The translations under genes and the position numbers were made by a program. DNA of 32,034 nucleotides, taken from NCBI GenBank assembly GCA_050288085.1, contig JBNKDD010000033.1, positions 1 through 32,034 on the forward strand. Direction: 5' to 3'. Within the stretch, counting starts at the first letter, position 1, and each line of letters opens with the position of its first letter. This DNA is from JBNKDD01 sp050288085 (GTDB lineage: Bacteria; Chloroflexota; Anaerolineae; Aggregatilineales; UBA3940). The notes below the pieces were generated by a model, which worked only from the letters and a program-made list of their open reading frames with translations, did no database searches and was not told the origin of the DNA. Shown here one piece after another: positions 1 to 7,410 of this stretch.

Positions 1-47
1 TAACTGGTTACACAACTTGCTTGTTGCCTCTTCTTTGGGAGGATCCT

Positions 48-146
48 ATGCCAGCCACACAATCCGTTAGAACTAGGATATTTGCACCCTCTGATGCAAC
101 TTCTACGTATATATTAGTGAACGGAAAAAACAACCGGGCAATTTAG
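48..146 (+). CDS. possible 32-residue small ORF
   Basis: An ATG at 48 follows a purine-rich GGGAGGA stretch by about four to five bases and opens a 32-codon frame ending in TAG. The predicted peptide (starting MPATQSVRTR) is soluble, with no signal or membrane segment, and I do not recognise it. It lies just upstream of the small membrane protein at 174 in the same direction, with a short CGGGC/GCCCG hairpin covering its stop codon. It could be a leader peptide or chance; only the ribosome-binding site supports it. Confidence 0.3.
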   Translation: MPATQSVRTRIFAPSDATSTYILVNGKNNRAI

Positions 147-173
147 CCCGATGGCAAGAGTAGGAGTTTATCG

Positions 174-404
174 GTGTCAACGCGTGCGGAAAAAAGGAAT
201 GTCCCTGTATTGTTATGGCCCTTCTGGGCAATCTGGCGGCTGCTGACGCTCGTCCTGGAAATGACAGGTCGTCTCGTTATATTGGTACTGGGTTTGGTGT
301 TGTTAATTGTCGGGGTGATCGTCAGCCTGACCGTCGTTGGTGCGGTGGTTGGTGTTCCGGTTGGCATTGTCGGCCTGATGCTGATCAGCCGTGGCTTGTT
401 CTAA
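174..404 (+). CDS. small two-helix membrane protein, unknown function
   Basis: A 76-residue protein starting at GTG, chosen because TAGGAG lies seven bases upstream. After a short basic N-terminus (MSTRAEKRN) there is one hydrophobic stretch at about residues 10-28 and a long one from about 33 to 72 that is rich in Gly, Val, Ile and Leu and could form a re-entrant or hairpin helix pair. It has no cysteines, no charged catalytic residues and no recognisable family motif. It may be cotranscribed with the small ORF before it and is convergent with the nuclease-like gene. The function is unknown; the reading frame itself is well supported by the start site and composition. Confidence 0.7.
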   Translation: MSTRAEKRNVPVLLWPFWAIWRLLTLVLEMTGRLVILVLGLVLLIVGVIVSLTVVGAVVGVPVGIVGLMLISRGLF

Positions 405-414
405 TAGGTAGTTG

Positions 415-448
415 ACGTGGGCGGGTGCCCCCGCACCCTAACCCACGT
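415..448. terminator. long inverted repeat between convergent genes
   Basis: ACGTGGG and GGGTGC pair with GCACCC and CCCACGT around a four-base C loop, making a long GC-rich hairpin just after the stop codon of the small membrane protein. No T-run follows, so it is a strong stem without a classic intrinsic tail. Confidence 0.45.
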
Positions 449-473
449 GCTCACTTACCCACCTTCTTGATCG

Positions 474-504
474 GGCGGGGATGCGGAACAACCGTGTCCC
501 CGCC
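474..504. terminator. second GC-rich hairpin between convergent genes
   Basis: GGCGGGG pairs with CCCCGCC, and an inner CGG pairs with CCG. The plus side is followed by the pyrimidine-rich TTCTATCT. It lies 16 bases after the stop of the minus-strand nuclease-like gene and probably separates the two convergent units. Confidence 0.45.
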
Positions 505-520
505 TTCTATCTGATTGTAC

Positions 521-1303
521 TTAGTCAAACACTCCGGTCGGATGGCAGCCTAACCCTGCCGCCCGTGCTTCATCTTCCAATTCATAGAAGACATCCAGGT
601 AAGCAGTGTCCGGATCGTACCGCACCGCTTCCGCCCAGCCTTCCGCTACCAGTTCAGCGTTGACAAACAGATCGCCAACATACACATAGCGAAGCAATCG
701 CCCATACTTGTCGGTGTTACTCACATCTTTCACCAACTGGACGGTTTCCCCTCCGACCAGCGAAAGATTGGCGTTGGTTGCGTCATCGTAGCATGGTTCG
801 TCAAGCTCCGGGGTGTTGACGCCGATGTAGCGTACCCGGTAGCTTTCCCCATTGATCACCACGTCGATAGTGTCACCATCTATCACATATTCGACCTGGC
901 CGACTTCGCCCTCCTGCCCGGTGATGATATCATCGCCTCCACCGCCCCCCGACGGCAGCGATTCGCAGGCATCGCCATCACCGCCGCCATCCAGACGGTG
1001 TACATCTTCACCCGTTATGCTGACACAATAATCATAGCAAGCCTGGGCCTCTTCTTTGCTGCTGAAGTCGGAGCAATCATACAGGTTGCCGATGCAATCA
1101 CACACGGCGGCTGGTACGTCAATCGGGGCTGATGTCGGTTGAATGACCTCGTCAGGCACTTCGGCGGCTTGTCCCCCAACCTCGGTGGGCAGGGAATCGG
1201 TCGGGAGCGTTGTTGAAGCATCCCCGCAGGCTATCGACATTCCAACCAGCACTGTAACAAGGAACAAAATGTAAAAGATGCTGCGATGTTTGAGATGTTG
1301 CAT
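521..1303 (-). CDS. lipoprotein with Excalibur and staphylococcal nuclease-like (SNase) domains
   Basis: A 260-residue protein preceded by AGGAG five bases before its ATG. The N-terminus is a lipoprotein signal with lipobox cysteine C26 (SIAC), then a Thr/Pro-rich linker. Residues about 74-114 match the Excalibur calcium-binding pattern: DCSDFxSxxEAQ, then LDxxGDGDACE. A Gly-rich spacer leads to an SNase (thermonuclease) fold at about 136-256, with the conserved catalytic set visible as R158 (RYIGVNTPE), E166 and R202 (DKYGRLLRY). The expected role is a calcium-dependent, membrane-tethered extracellular nuclease, perhaps for scavenging or DNA turnover. It follows the ADP-ribosylglycohydrolase gene by 15 bases, so the two probably share an mRNA, although no functional link is obvious. 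Family assignment is firm; enzymatic activity is inferred from intact residues. Confidence 0.9.
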   Translation of the reverse strand: MQHLKHRSIFYILFLVTVLVGMSIACGDASTTLPTDSLPTEVGGQAAEVPDEVIQPTSAPIDVPAAVCDCIGNLYDCSDFSSKEEAQACYDYCVSITGEDVHRLDGGGDGDACESLPSGGGGGDDIITGQEGEVGQVEYVIDGDTIDVVINGESYRVRYIGVNTPELDEPCYDDATNANLSLVGGETVQLVKDVSNTDKYGRLLRYVYVGDLFVNAELVAEGWAEAVRYDPDTAYLDVFYELEDEARAAGLGCHPTGVFD

Positions 1304-1318
1304 ATTTTCTCCTGGAAA

Positions 1319-2272
1319 TTAAAGTTGTTGTGACTTCTCTTGACCACCATTTTCGTCTTCAAAGGCCCAGTCCGGCAGGGCCTCTCGATGTTCGAGCCAT
1401 TTAGCCGGAATCTGATCAGCACCAGTATAGGCCGCAACAATCCCACCGACCATCGCACAGGTGGTATCTACATCCCCGCCACCGCTTAAAGTAAGCCAGA
1501 TGGCCTCCTCGTAGTTATTGAGCTGTTCACCTGCACACCACAGCACAAAGGGAACCGTATCCATCGCCGATATACGATGGCCGTTTCCCAGTCGATTCAC
1601 CACTTCCTGAATCGGCAGCCCGTCAGGCAGGTCACGGGCGCGGATTACCCCGCGTTGAACCTCGCCATCTGGGATGAACGCCAGAACCTGATCAATAAAT
1701 TCGCTGCGGATTGGGCGTTGATCGCTGCTGCCGGATCGCCAGGCATGTGCCGCCGCGACCGCAACAGCGATCGCTCCGGCGATTCCTTCCGGGTGGGCAT
1801 GGGTTACTTCAGCCGAGCGGGCGGCATTCTCAATGGCGGCTTCGATCTCATCAGCGAAATAAGCTCCAACCGGCGCGACGCGCATTGAGCCACCATTACC
1901 AAACGAACCTTGCTTACTGAACAAATTTTGAGCCGCCTCTCGCCAGGGCGTGCCATCCCGAATCCTTGCAACCAGTTTACGCACCCCCATGCCATAACCA
2001 CGCCCACCCACAAAGTGATCGGCAAAACTGGCCGCCAGCATATCCTGGTCAATTTCCCCACATTTGCGCAGCACCTCGTAAATTGACAATGCCATATTGG
2101 TGTCGTCCGTAAAACGCCAGGGTTTGACGAACGGCACCAGCCGCTTTTCAACGGTGGGAGCCATCCGCTTGATAGATGCGCCTTCAAAAAAACCGCCTAA
2201 TGCATCCCCCACCGACAATCCGATCAGGGATTGGTAGGCGCGGGAAAGACGCTCCTGGTGATTATTCTGCAT
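1319..2272 (-). CDS. ADP-ribosylglycohydrolase (DraG/ARH family)
   Basis: A 317-residue protein of the family that hydrolyses ADP-ribose bonds using a binuclear magnesium or manganese site. Visible signatures are GLSVGDALGG near the N-terminus, the metal-binding TDDTNMALSI, HAHPEGIAGAIA in the middle, and the C-terminal GGGDVDTTCAMVGG, which carries the other metal-binding aspartates. Length fits the family. ATG at 2272 is preferred over TTG at 2278 because GGAGAG lies about nine bases upstream. It heads a minus-strand pair with the nuclease-like lipoprotein and diverges from potA. The substrate (protein-linked ADP-ribose, ADP-ribosylated DNA, or a small molecule) cannot be read from the sequence. 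No ADP-ribosyltransferase partner is present in the window. Confidence 0.9.
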   Translation of the reverse strand: MQNNHQERLSRAYQSLIGLSVGDALGGFFEGASIKRMAPTVEKRLVPFVKPWRFTDDTNMALSIYEVLRKCGEIDQDMLAASFADHFVGGRGYGMGVRKLVARIRDGTPWREAAQNLFSKQGSFGNGGSMRVAPVGAYFADEIEAAIENAARSAEVTHAHPEGIAGAIAVAVAAAHAWRSGSSDQRPIRSEFIDQVLAFIPDGEVQRGVIRARDLPDGLPIQEVVNRLGNGHRISAMDTVPFVLWCAGEQLNNYEEAIWLTLSGGGDVDTTCAMVGGIVAAYTGADQIPAKWLEHREALPDWAFEDENGGQEKSQQL

Positions 2273-2386
2273 GGTCAATGGCTCTCCAAACTGCTCATAA
2301 CTTATCCAACAGTGTACCTTTCACCAGCAAAGTTGCCACCCGACTTCTTGGTTAGAGATGGCTGTACAAATGATCCTTTTGTGTCC

Positions 2387-2433
2387 TTGTGGATTTTGGA
2401 CGTTAGTTTATAATCAATACAACAATAACGTCC
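2387..2433 (+). promoter_or_regulatory. potA promoter with flanking inverted repeat
   Basis: TTGTGG (2387-2392) and a perfect TATAAT (2409-2414) are 16 bases apart, giving a likely start near 2421 and a leader of about 128 bases. A perfect inverted repeat, GGACGTTA (2398-2405) and TAACGTCC (2426-2433), is centred on the -10 box, as expected for a regulator site or a hairpin at the mRNA 5' end. No other gene lies between 2273 and 2548. Confidence 0.55.
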
Positions 2434-2548
2434 CAGTTTTTGTTCAACCTCATTGTAGTCGTCATCAGCCAGACGCGGGCAATGCCAGTGCATTAGCCTT
2501 TCATACTGCTTACTTTTTTGATTGTCTTTCAATTTGAAAGGGTTATCT

Positions 2549-3622
2549 ATGGGCGAATTCGCCGTTGAACTCGTTGACGTTTCCAAGCACTTTGGCAATG
2601 TTGTAGCGGTGGATCATGTCAGTCTACAAATCGAAGATGGTGAATTTTTCTCGATGTTGGGGCCATCCGGCTGTGGCAAGACTACGACCCTCCGCCTGGT
2701 CGCCGGATTTGAGATGCCCAGTGAGGGCGAACTGCTGCTATACGGTCGCCCAATGGGTCAAATCCCCGCCTTCCGGCGTCCGGTTAACACCGTCTTTCAG
2801 AACTACGCCTTATTCCCCCACATGACCATCGAACAGAATGTGGGATTTGGCCTCCAAATGAAAGGTGGAATCTCCAAGAAGGAAATCAAGACGAATGTGA
2901 TGGAAGCCCTGGAGATGGTTCAACTGCCCCATCTGGCCCAACGCCGCCCGCATCAACTGTCAGGTGGTCAACAGCAGCGCATCGCCCTGGCGCGAGCCCT
3001 GGTCAATCGCCCGGAAGTCCTGCTGCTGGATGAGCCATTAGGGGCGCTGGACTTGAAGCTGCGTAAGGCGATGCAGATCGAACTCAAGCAGCTTCAAGAG
3101 CAGGTCGGGATCACATTTATCTATGTTACCCACGACCAGGAAGAAGCCCTGACCATGTCCGACCGGATCGCCGTCATGAGCGAGGGGAAAGTGCTCCAGG
3201 TCGGCGAACCGATGGAGATCTACGAGCATCCCCGCACCCGTTTTGTAGCCGATTTCATTGGCGAGAGTAATTTCCTGCCGGGAGTGGTTGACTCCATCAC
3301 CGGGGATGAGGTGGTTGTATTGGTAGACAACCAGATTCCCGTCCGTGCTCACACTGACCTCTCATTGAGTAAGGGGCAGCCTGCCAGCGTGGTAGTACGC
3401 CCGGAAAAGATTACCCTGGGTGAGCAAGGTGACATAACCGGGCAGATCGACGAAGTGGTCTACATCGGGACGGATACTCGCTACGTTGTGAAACTCACTC
3501 AACAAACCAGTTTAACTGTCCGCGAGCAAAACGCCGATCCGGAACGGGTACGTCTCTACCATCAGGGAGAAACTGTCAAACTGAGCTGGTCGCCTGCCCA
3601 GGCCCTGGTGCTGGTTGAGTAA
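2549..3622 (+). CDS. potA: spermidine/putrescine ABC transporter ATP-binding protein PotA
   Basis: A 357-residue ATPase of the polyamine/iron/sulfate-type importers. The nucleotide-binding domain shows Walker A GPSGCGKT at residues 38-45, the Q-loop region (NTVFQNYALFPHMT), the signature LSGGQQQR, Walker B LLLDEPLGALD and the switch histidine in THDQEEA. The last third, from about residue 240, is the TOBE regulatory domain typical of PotA. ATG at 2549 is chosen over an in-frame TTG at 2522 because AAAGGG lies six bases upstream. It begins the four-gene potABCD operon and overlaps the ribosome-binding site of potB. The protein couples ATP hydrolysis at the inner face of the membrane to polyamine uptake through PotB/PotC. 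Confidence 0.95.
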   Translation: MGEFAVELVDVSKHFGNVVAVDHVSLQIEDGEFFSMLGPSGCGKTTTLRLVAGFEMPSEGELLLYGRPMGQIPAFRRPVNTVFQNYALFPHMTIEQNVGFGLQMKGGISKKEIKTNVMEALEMVQLPHLAQRRPHQLSGGQQQRIALARALVNRPEVLLLDEPLGALDLKLRKAMQIELKQLQEQVGITFIYVTHDQEEALTMSDRIAVMSEGKVLQVGEPMEIYEHPRTRFVADFIGESNFLPGVVDSITGDEVVVLVDNQIPVRAHTDLSLSKGQPASVVVRPEKITLGEQGDITGQIDEVVYIGTDTRYVVKLTQQTSLTVREQNADPERVRLYHQGETVKLSWSPAQALVLVE

Positions 3623-3632
3623 GGAGGCTGTC

Positions 3633-4499
3633 ATGATACGCAATGTAAACACGCCTCGTGAACGGACGGTTTTAGCAATACTAAACGGCCCCGCAACTCT
3701 ATGGCTGATCATCTTTTTCATGCTGCCGCTGGGTGTAATCCTGGTCTACAGCTTCCTCACACGGGGAACATACGGCGGGCTGGTCTGGGAGTTCCAGGTC
3801 AATAACTATGTCCGGTTTGCCGATCCCCTGTATCTGAATATCTTCCGCGACTCATTTGTCATTGCAGCGGTTACGACCTTGCTCTGTTTTCTGATCGGTT
3901 ACCCGGTGGCCTATTGGCTGTCTCGTCAGCCAGCCTGGTTACAAAGCGGCCTGATGCTGCTAATCATGATCCCGTTCTGGACCAACTTTCTGGTGCGTAC
4001 CTATGCCTGGAAAGTGATCCTGGCCCGTGAGGGGATACTCAACAGCATGCTGCTTAACCTGGGATTGATCCACCAACCCATGATAATCCTGTTTACGCGT
4101 AAGGCGGTTTACATTGGATTAGTCTATGCCTGGGTGGTTGAAATGGTACTGCCCTGCTATTCCAGCCTGGTCGGATTGGATGAATCGCTGCTTGAAGCCG
4201 CCCAGGATTTGTACGCAAATCGAATCCAGGTTTTCCTCCGGGTGATTTTGCCGCTGTCGATGCCCGGCATTGTAAGCGGTTCGATCCTGGTATTTGTTCC
4301 CTCGCTGGGTTCATATATCATCCCTGACCTGTTGGGCGGGGGTAAAAGTGACATGATCGGCAACCTGATCGACCAGCAGTTCCGTTCTGCCCAGGATTGG
4401 CCGTTTGGCTCAGCTATCTCGTTTGTCTTGATGGTCGTAATGCTGATCGGCACTGTGTTGTATTTCCGTATAGTACTTAACCGCCCGGCTGAATCGTGA
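3633..4499 (+). CDS. potB: spermidine/putrescine ABC transporter permease PotB
   Basis: A 288-residue inner-membrane permease with about six transmembrane helices. The EAA loop that contacts the ATPase is visible as LLEAAQDLYANRIQVFLRVILPLSMPGI, in two overlapping blocks. ATG at 3633 has a full AAGGAGG five bases upstream, ten bases after the potA stop. With PotC it forms the heterodimeric channel of the polyamine importer. Sequence order, length and the PSLGSYIIPDLLGG segment are typical of PotB. Substrate preference between spermidine and putrescine cannot be told from the permease. Confidence 0.93.
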   Translation: MIRNVNTPRERTVLAILNGPATLWLIIFFMLPLGVILVYSFLTRGTYGGLVWEFQVNNYVRFADPLYLNIFRDSFVIAAVTTLLCFLIGYPVAYWLSRQPAWLQSGLMLLIMIPFWTNFLVRTYAWKVILAREGILNSMLLNLGLIHQPMIILFTRKAVYIGLVYAWVVEMVLPCYSSLVGLDESLLEAAQDLYANRIQVFLRVILPLSMPGIVSGSILVFVPSLGSYIIPDLLGGGKSDMIGNLIDQQFRSAQDWPFGSAISFVLMVVMLIGTVLYFRIVLNRPAES

Positions 4500-4510
4500 G
4501 GTGATGAGAC

Positions 4511-5383
4511 ATGGCTCAAAAAATTTCTGCACGGGGTGGGGCGGATATATTCAAGCGAATAGGAGAAAGAACCCTTTCGGTCTATGCGATCCTGTTCTAC
4601 ATCTTCCTGTATGCACCGATTGTTATCCTGATAATCTTTTCATTCAATGCGTCCCGTTTTGTCAGTGAGTGGGCGGGCTTCACGCTGGATTGGTACATCA
4701 GCCTGTTTGATGACCATGCTATTGGAACAGCGCTGCGCAATACGCTGATCGTTGCATCCCTGGCAACCTTAGTTTCTACCATCATCGGAACGATGATCTC
4801 TATCGGAATCGAGCGATATCACTTCAAGGGTAAGCTCCCACTCGATGCCATGTTGTTCCTGCCGATTATCATCCCCGATATCGCGATGGCGATCATGCTT
4901 TTGGCCTTCTTTGTGCTGATTGGTCCGCCGCTCGAAACACTGGGATTGGTACGAAACTTCAGACTTGGTTTTCCAACCATCATCATTTCACATTGTGCCT
5001 TTAATATTTCATTTGTGGCGGTCGTCGTCCGGGCGAGGATGGCAAGCCTCGATCCCCGGCTTGAAGAAGCCGCCGCCGATTTGTATGCGAACGAGTGGCA
5101 GGCTTTCTGGCGGATCACTTTCCCGCTGCTGCTCCCCGGTATTCTGGGTGGGGCGCTGACGGCTTTTACCCTTTCCCTGGACGACTACGTGATCACGTTC
5201 TTCACGACCGGCCCCGGCTCGACGACGCTTCCACTGCAAATCTATGCACGGGTCAAGACAGGTATCACCCCGGAGGTGAACGCACTGTCCAGTTTGATGC
5301 TGCTGGCTTCCCTGGTTCTGGTGGTGATTTCATTGCTCCTACAACGAAATAGTGCGGATGGTGGAGGAGGAGCACACTATTAA
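4511..5383 (+). CDS. potC: spermidine/putrescine ABC transporter permease PotC
   Basis: A 290-residue permease with about six transmembrane helices and an EAA loop (LEEAAADLYANEWQAFWRITFPLLLPGI region) followed by ALTAFTLSLDDYVITFFTTGPGS, a characteristic PotC stretch. ATG at 4511 follows GAGGTGA by about seven bases and lies 11 bases after the potB stop, so the two are cotranslated from one mRNA. It pairs with PotB in the membrane. The next gene, potD, is 45 bases downstream, completing the operon. Confidence 0.93.
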   Translation: MAQKISARGGADIFKRIGERTLSVYAILFYIFLYAPIVILIIFSFNASRFVSEWAGFTLDWYISLFDDHAIGTALRNTLIVASLATLVSTIIGTMISIGIERYHFKGKLPLDAMLFLPIIIPDIAMAIMLLAFFVLIGPPLETLGLVRNFRLGFPTIIISHCAFNISFVAVVVRARMASLDPRLEEAAADLYANEWQAFWRITFPLLLPGILGGALTAFTLSLDDYVITFFTTGPGSTTLPLQIYARVKTGITPEVNALSSLMLLASLVLVVISLLLQRNSADGGGGAHY

Positions 5384-5428
5384 CGAAACATCCGCGATCA
5401 AGTCTCACGGTTCACTCAGGAGGACAAG

Positions 5429-6499
5429 ATGAAGAGACAGTTTGGCCTTATCGTGTTGATGGTGGTTGGGGTTATGTTGGCCGTAACCGCCTGTGGTGGG
5501 GCAAAGGAAACACCGACCGTGTACTTCTACAACTGGTCGGAATATATTGATCCCGATCTCTACGCCGATTTTGAAGAGGAATATGGTATCAAGGTAGTTG
5601 AAGATACCTTTTCCAGCAACGAAGACCTGTTCGCCAAGCTCCAGGCTGGTGGCGGCGGTTATGACGTGATCGTTCCTTCAGATTATATGGTCGCTAACAT
5701 GATCGAGAACGACATGCTCGCCAAGATCGATCACAGCAAACTGACCAACTTCGAGCATCTCGACCCGCTGTTCCTTGATCCACCATATGACCCAGGTCTG
5801 GAGTATTCGATCCCCTATATGTGGGGAACGACCGGCATCGGCTACAACACGGCTGTTGTCGATGGGGAAGTTGATAGCTGGGCTTATATCTTTGATCCGG
5901 AGATCGCCAGTCAATACGCCGGGCAGATTTCTCTGCTGGACGACGAGCGAGAAACCATCGGCGCAGCACTGATCTACCTGGGCTACGACCTCAACACAAC
6001 GAACGAAGCCGAATTAGAAGAGGCAAAGCAGCTGTTATTGGGGATCAAGGATTACGTTGGAGTGTTTGACTCCGATGCGTTCGAGGAAAATCTATTATCT
6101 GGTGATGTGGTGTTGGCGCATGGTTATAGCGGCGACATCTTCATGGCTGTTGATGAGAACGAAGACATTGCCTATGTTATCCCCAAGGAAGGTGCAGTGA
6201 TCTGGGTGGATAACCTGGCAATTCCGAAGGAAGTCGCCGAGGATGCGGGACGGCTGGAGCGCGCTTTGCTCTGGATAGACTTCCTGCACCGCCCAGAAAA
6301 TATGGCGCGGATCGTCGAGTATGTGTGGTATGCAACACCAAACGCCGCCGCATTCGATCTGATCGATGAGGAGATCACTAGCGATCCGGCCATCTACCCA
6401 CGAGATGAAACTTATGATCGCCTGACATTCATTGCCCCGCTGGGTGATGACACCGCGCTTTACAGCCGGATATGGACAGAGGTCATCGCCGGGCAGTAA
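5429..6499 (+). CDS. potD: polyamine-binding lipoprotein PotD
   Basis: A 356-residue extracytoplasmic solute-binding protein. It has a lipoprotein signal with cysteine C22 (AVTACGG) and opens the mature part with TVYFYNWSEYIDPDLYADFEEE, the family's usual first strand and helix (read in two parts). Other typical blocks are LQAGGGGYDVIVPSDYMV, IPYMWGTTGIGYN and IWVDNLAIPKE. AGGAGGA lies about six bases before the ATG. It delivers spermidine or putrescine to PotBC and is tethered to the membrane, as in Gram-positive-type or monoderm-like importers. It is the last gene of the operon and is followed by a strong terminator. Confidence 0.95.
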   Translation: MKRQFGLIVLMVVGVMLAVTACGGAKETPTVYFYNWSEYIDPDLYADFEEEYGIKVVEDTFSSNEDLFAKLQAGGGGYDVIVPSDYMVANMIENDMLAKIDHSKLTNFEHLDPLFLDPPYDPGLEYSIPYMWGTTGIGYNTAVVDGEVDSWAYIFDPEIASQYAGQISLLDDERETIGAALIYLGYDLNTTNEAELEEAKQLLLGIKDYVGVFDSDAFEENLLSGDVVLAHGYSGDIFMAVDENEDIAYVIPKEGAVIWVDNLAIPKEVAEDAGRLERALLWIDFLHRPENMARIVEYVWYATPNAAAFDLIDEEITSDPAIYPRDETYDRLTFIAPLGDDTALYSRIWTEVIAGQ

Positions 6500-6520
6500 T
6501 CACAATCATGTGAAATCAAA

Positions 6521-6559
6521 AAGGAGGTAGGCTCCATTAAAGCCCTGCCTCCTTTTTTG
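6521..6559. terminator. intrinsic terminator after potD, probably bidirectional
   Basis: AAGGAGG-TAGGC pairs with GCC-TGCCTCCTT around a nine-base loop and runs into a T6 tract. The A-rich left flank gives a T-rich tail on the other strand as well, so it can also stop the convergent DUF309 gene. Confidence 0.85.
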
Positions 6560-6562
6560 TTG

Positions 6563-7330
6563 CTATGCTCTATCCATCTCAACCGGTCGGAGCAACCCTC
6601 GGTCGAAATCAGATAGATCGGAATTCGGAGCCGTTGCTTCCAGCGCCTCATAGACACGGGTTGCATCCACCCGCAGTTTGGCGACATTGATTCCCTGGCA
6701 TACATCTGGCAGTATGTTTAACCACTGGAAACTACGCAGCAGCATCTTGATCGCCCCACGCCGGTTGCCGCGCGTGATCTGATAATAGGCTATTCCCACC
6801 TGTAAAACCGCCCGGTAAAGGTCACGAACCGGGCCTTCTTCTTCCATCCACTGTGCTTCAAATAGATCATGTTGTTTGTAGTATTCTCCCTCATTGAAGC
6901 GTTGAACCGCCTCTTGCGCACGGGGTGGGAGAGGTTCGGCACACTGATCAAGCAGGCGATCTTTATCCTCATCACTTAGGACAAGCGCATGATTCCGAAT
7001 CAGGTCAGGAAGCTGATCGGCTATTTGTCCTGGTGATAGGATGAAATCCGCACCCGCTCCAGGTGCAGCCGGATCATCCGTAACAACGACCACCGGAATC
7101 CGGCGGGTGGCCGGGCTGGCTTTAGGTGTTGTGGTCCAGAACTGCCACGCGGATTCGTTGCTATCGACGATCACCATAACGGCCTGGTCAGCCACCAACC
7201 GGCTGACATAACCCTCTCGTTCGCTATAAACCACCAGCTCAAATCCGGATATCTCAAGCAGCTTTTCGATCTGTGCCTTCCAATCGGGAAGGCCAATCAG
7301 GGCAATGGTGGGTGTAGGTTGTTTTTTCAT
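6563..7330 (-). CDS. DUF309 protein with N-terminal degenerate receiver-like domain
   Basis: A 255-residue two-part protein. Residues about 142-205 match DUF309: FNEGEYYKQHDLFEAQW, then LYRAVLQVGIAYYQITRGN and a Gly-Ala-Ile helix. Residues about 8-115 have the strand/helix rhythm of a CheY receiver, with D56 at the phospho-acceptor place (VIVDSN) and T84 (VVVVTDD), but the acidic pair of strand 1 is missing and the conserved lysine is replaced (ILSP, S99). It therefore probably cannot be switched by normal phosphotransfer. The ATG has no Shine-Dalgarno sequence but follows TACAAT by six bases, suggesting a leaderless mRNA. The role of DUF309 is unknown. Confidence 0.8.
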   Translation of the reverse strand: MKKQPTPTIALIGLPDWKAQIEKLLEISGFELVVYSEREGYVSRLVADQAVMVIVDSNESAWQFWTTTPKASPATRRIPVVVVTDDPAAPGAGADFILSPGQIADQLPDLIRNHALVLSDEDKDRLLDQCAEPLPPRAQEAVQRFNEGEYYKQHDLFEAQWMEEEGPVRDLYRAVLQVGIAYYQITRGNRRGAIKMLLRSFQWLNILPDVCQGINVAKLRVDATRVYEALEATAPNSDLSDFDRGLLRPVEMDRA

Positions 7331-7336
7331 ATGTGG

Positions 7337-7342
7337 ATTGTA
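7337..7342 (-). promoter_or_regulatory. -10 box TACAAT six bases before the DUF309 start
   Basis: On the minus strand TACAAT is followed by CCACAT and then the ATG at 7330. Transcription would start at or next to the ATG, giving a leaderless mRNA. The -35 position is only T-rich. Confidence 0.45.
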
Positions 7343-7359
7343 GCGAGAATGCCTGACGA

Positions 7360-7398
7360 AAAAACGTCGAGCCTGGATAGATATTTCCAGACTCGGCG
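7360..7398 (-). terminator. intrinsic terminator of the FTR1 gene
   Basis: On the minus strand CGCCGAGTCTGG pairs with CCAGGCTCGACG (one mismatch, one G-T pair) around a ten-base loop, followed by T6. It lies directly after the permease stop. Confidence 0.85.
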
Positions 7399-7410
7399 CA
7401 GCTATTTTGA

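Noticed and set aside
2302..2598. 98-codon open frame on the minus strand across the potA leader
   Set aside because: It overlaps the potA promoter and start, has no ribosome site and no recognisable sequence.
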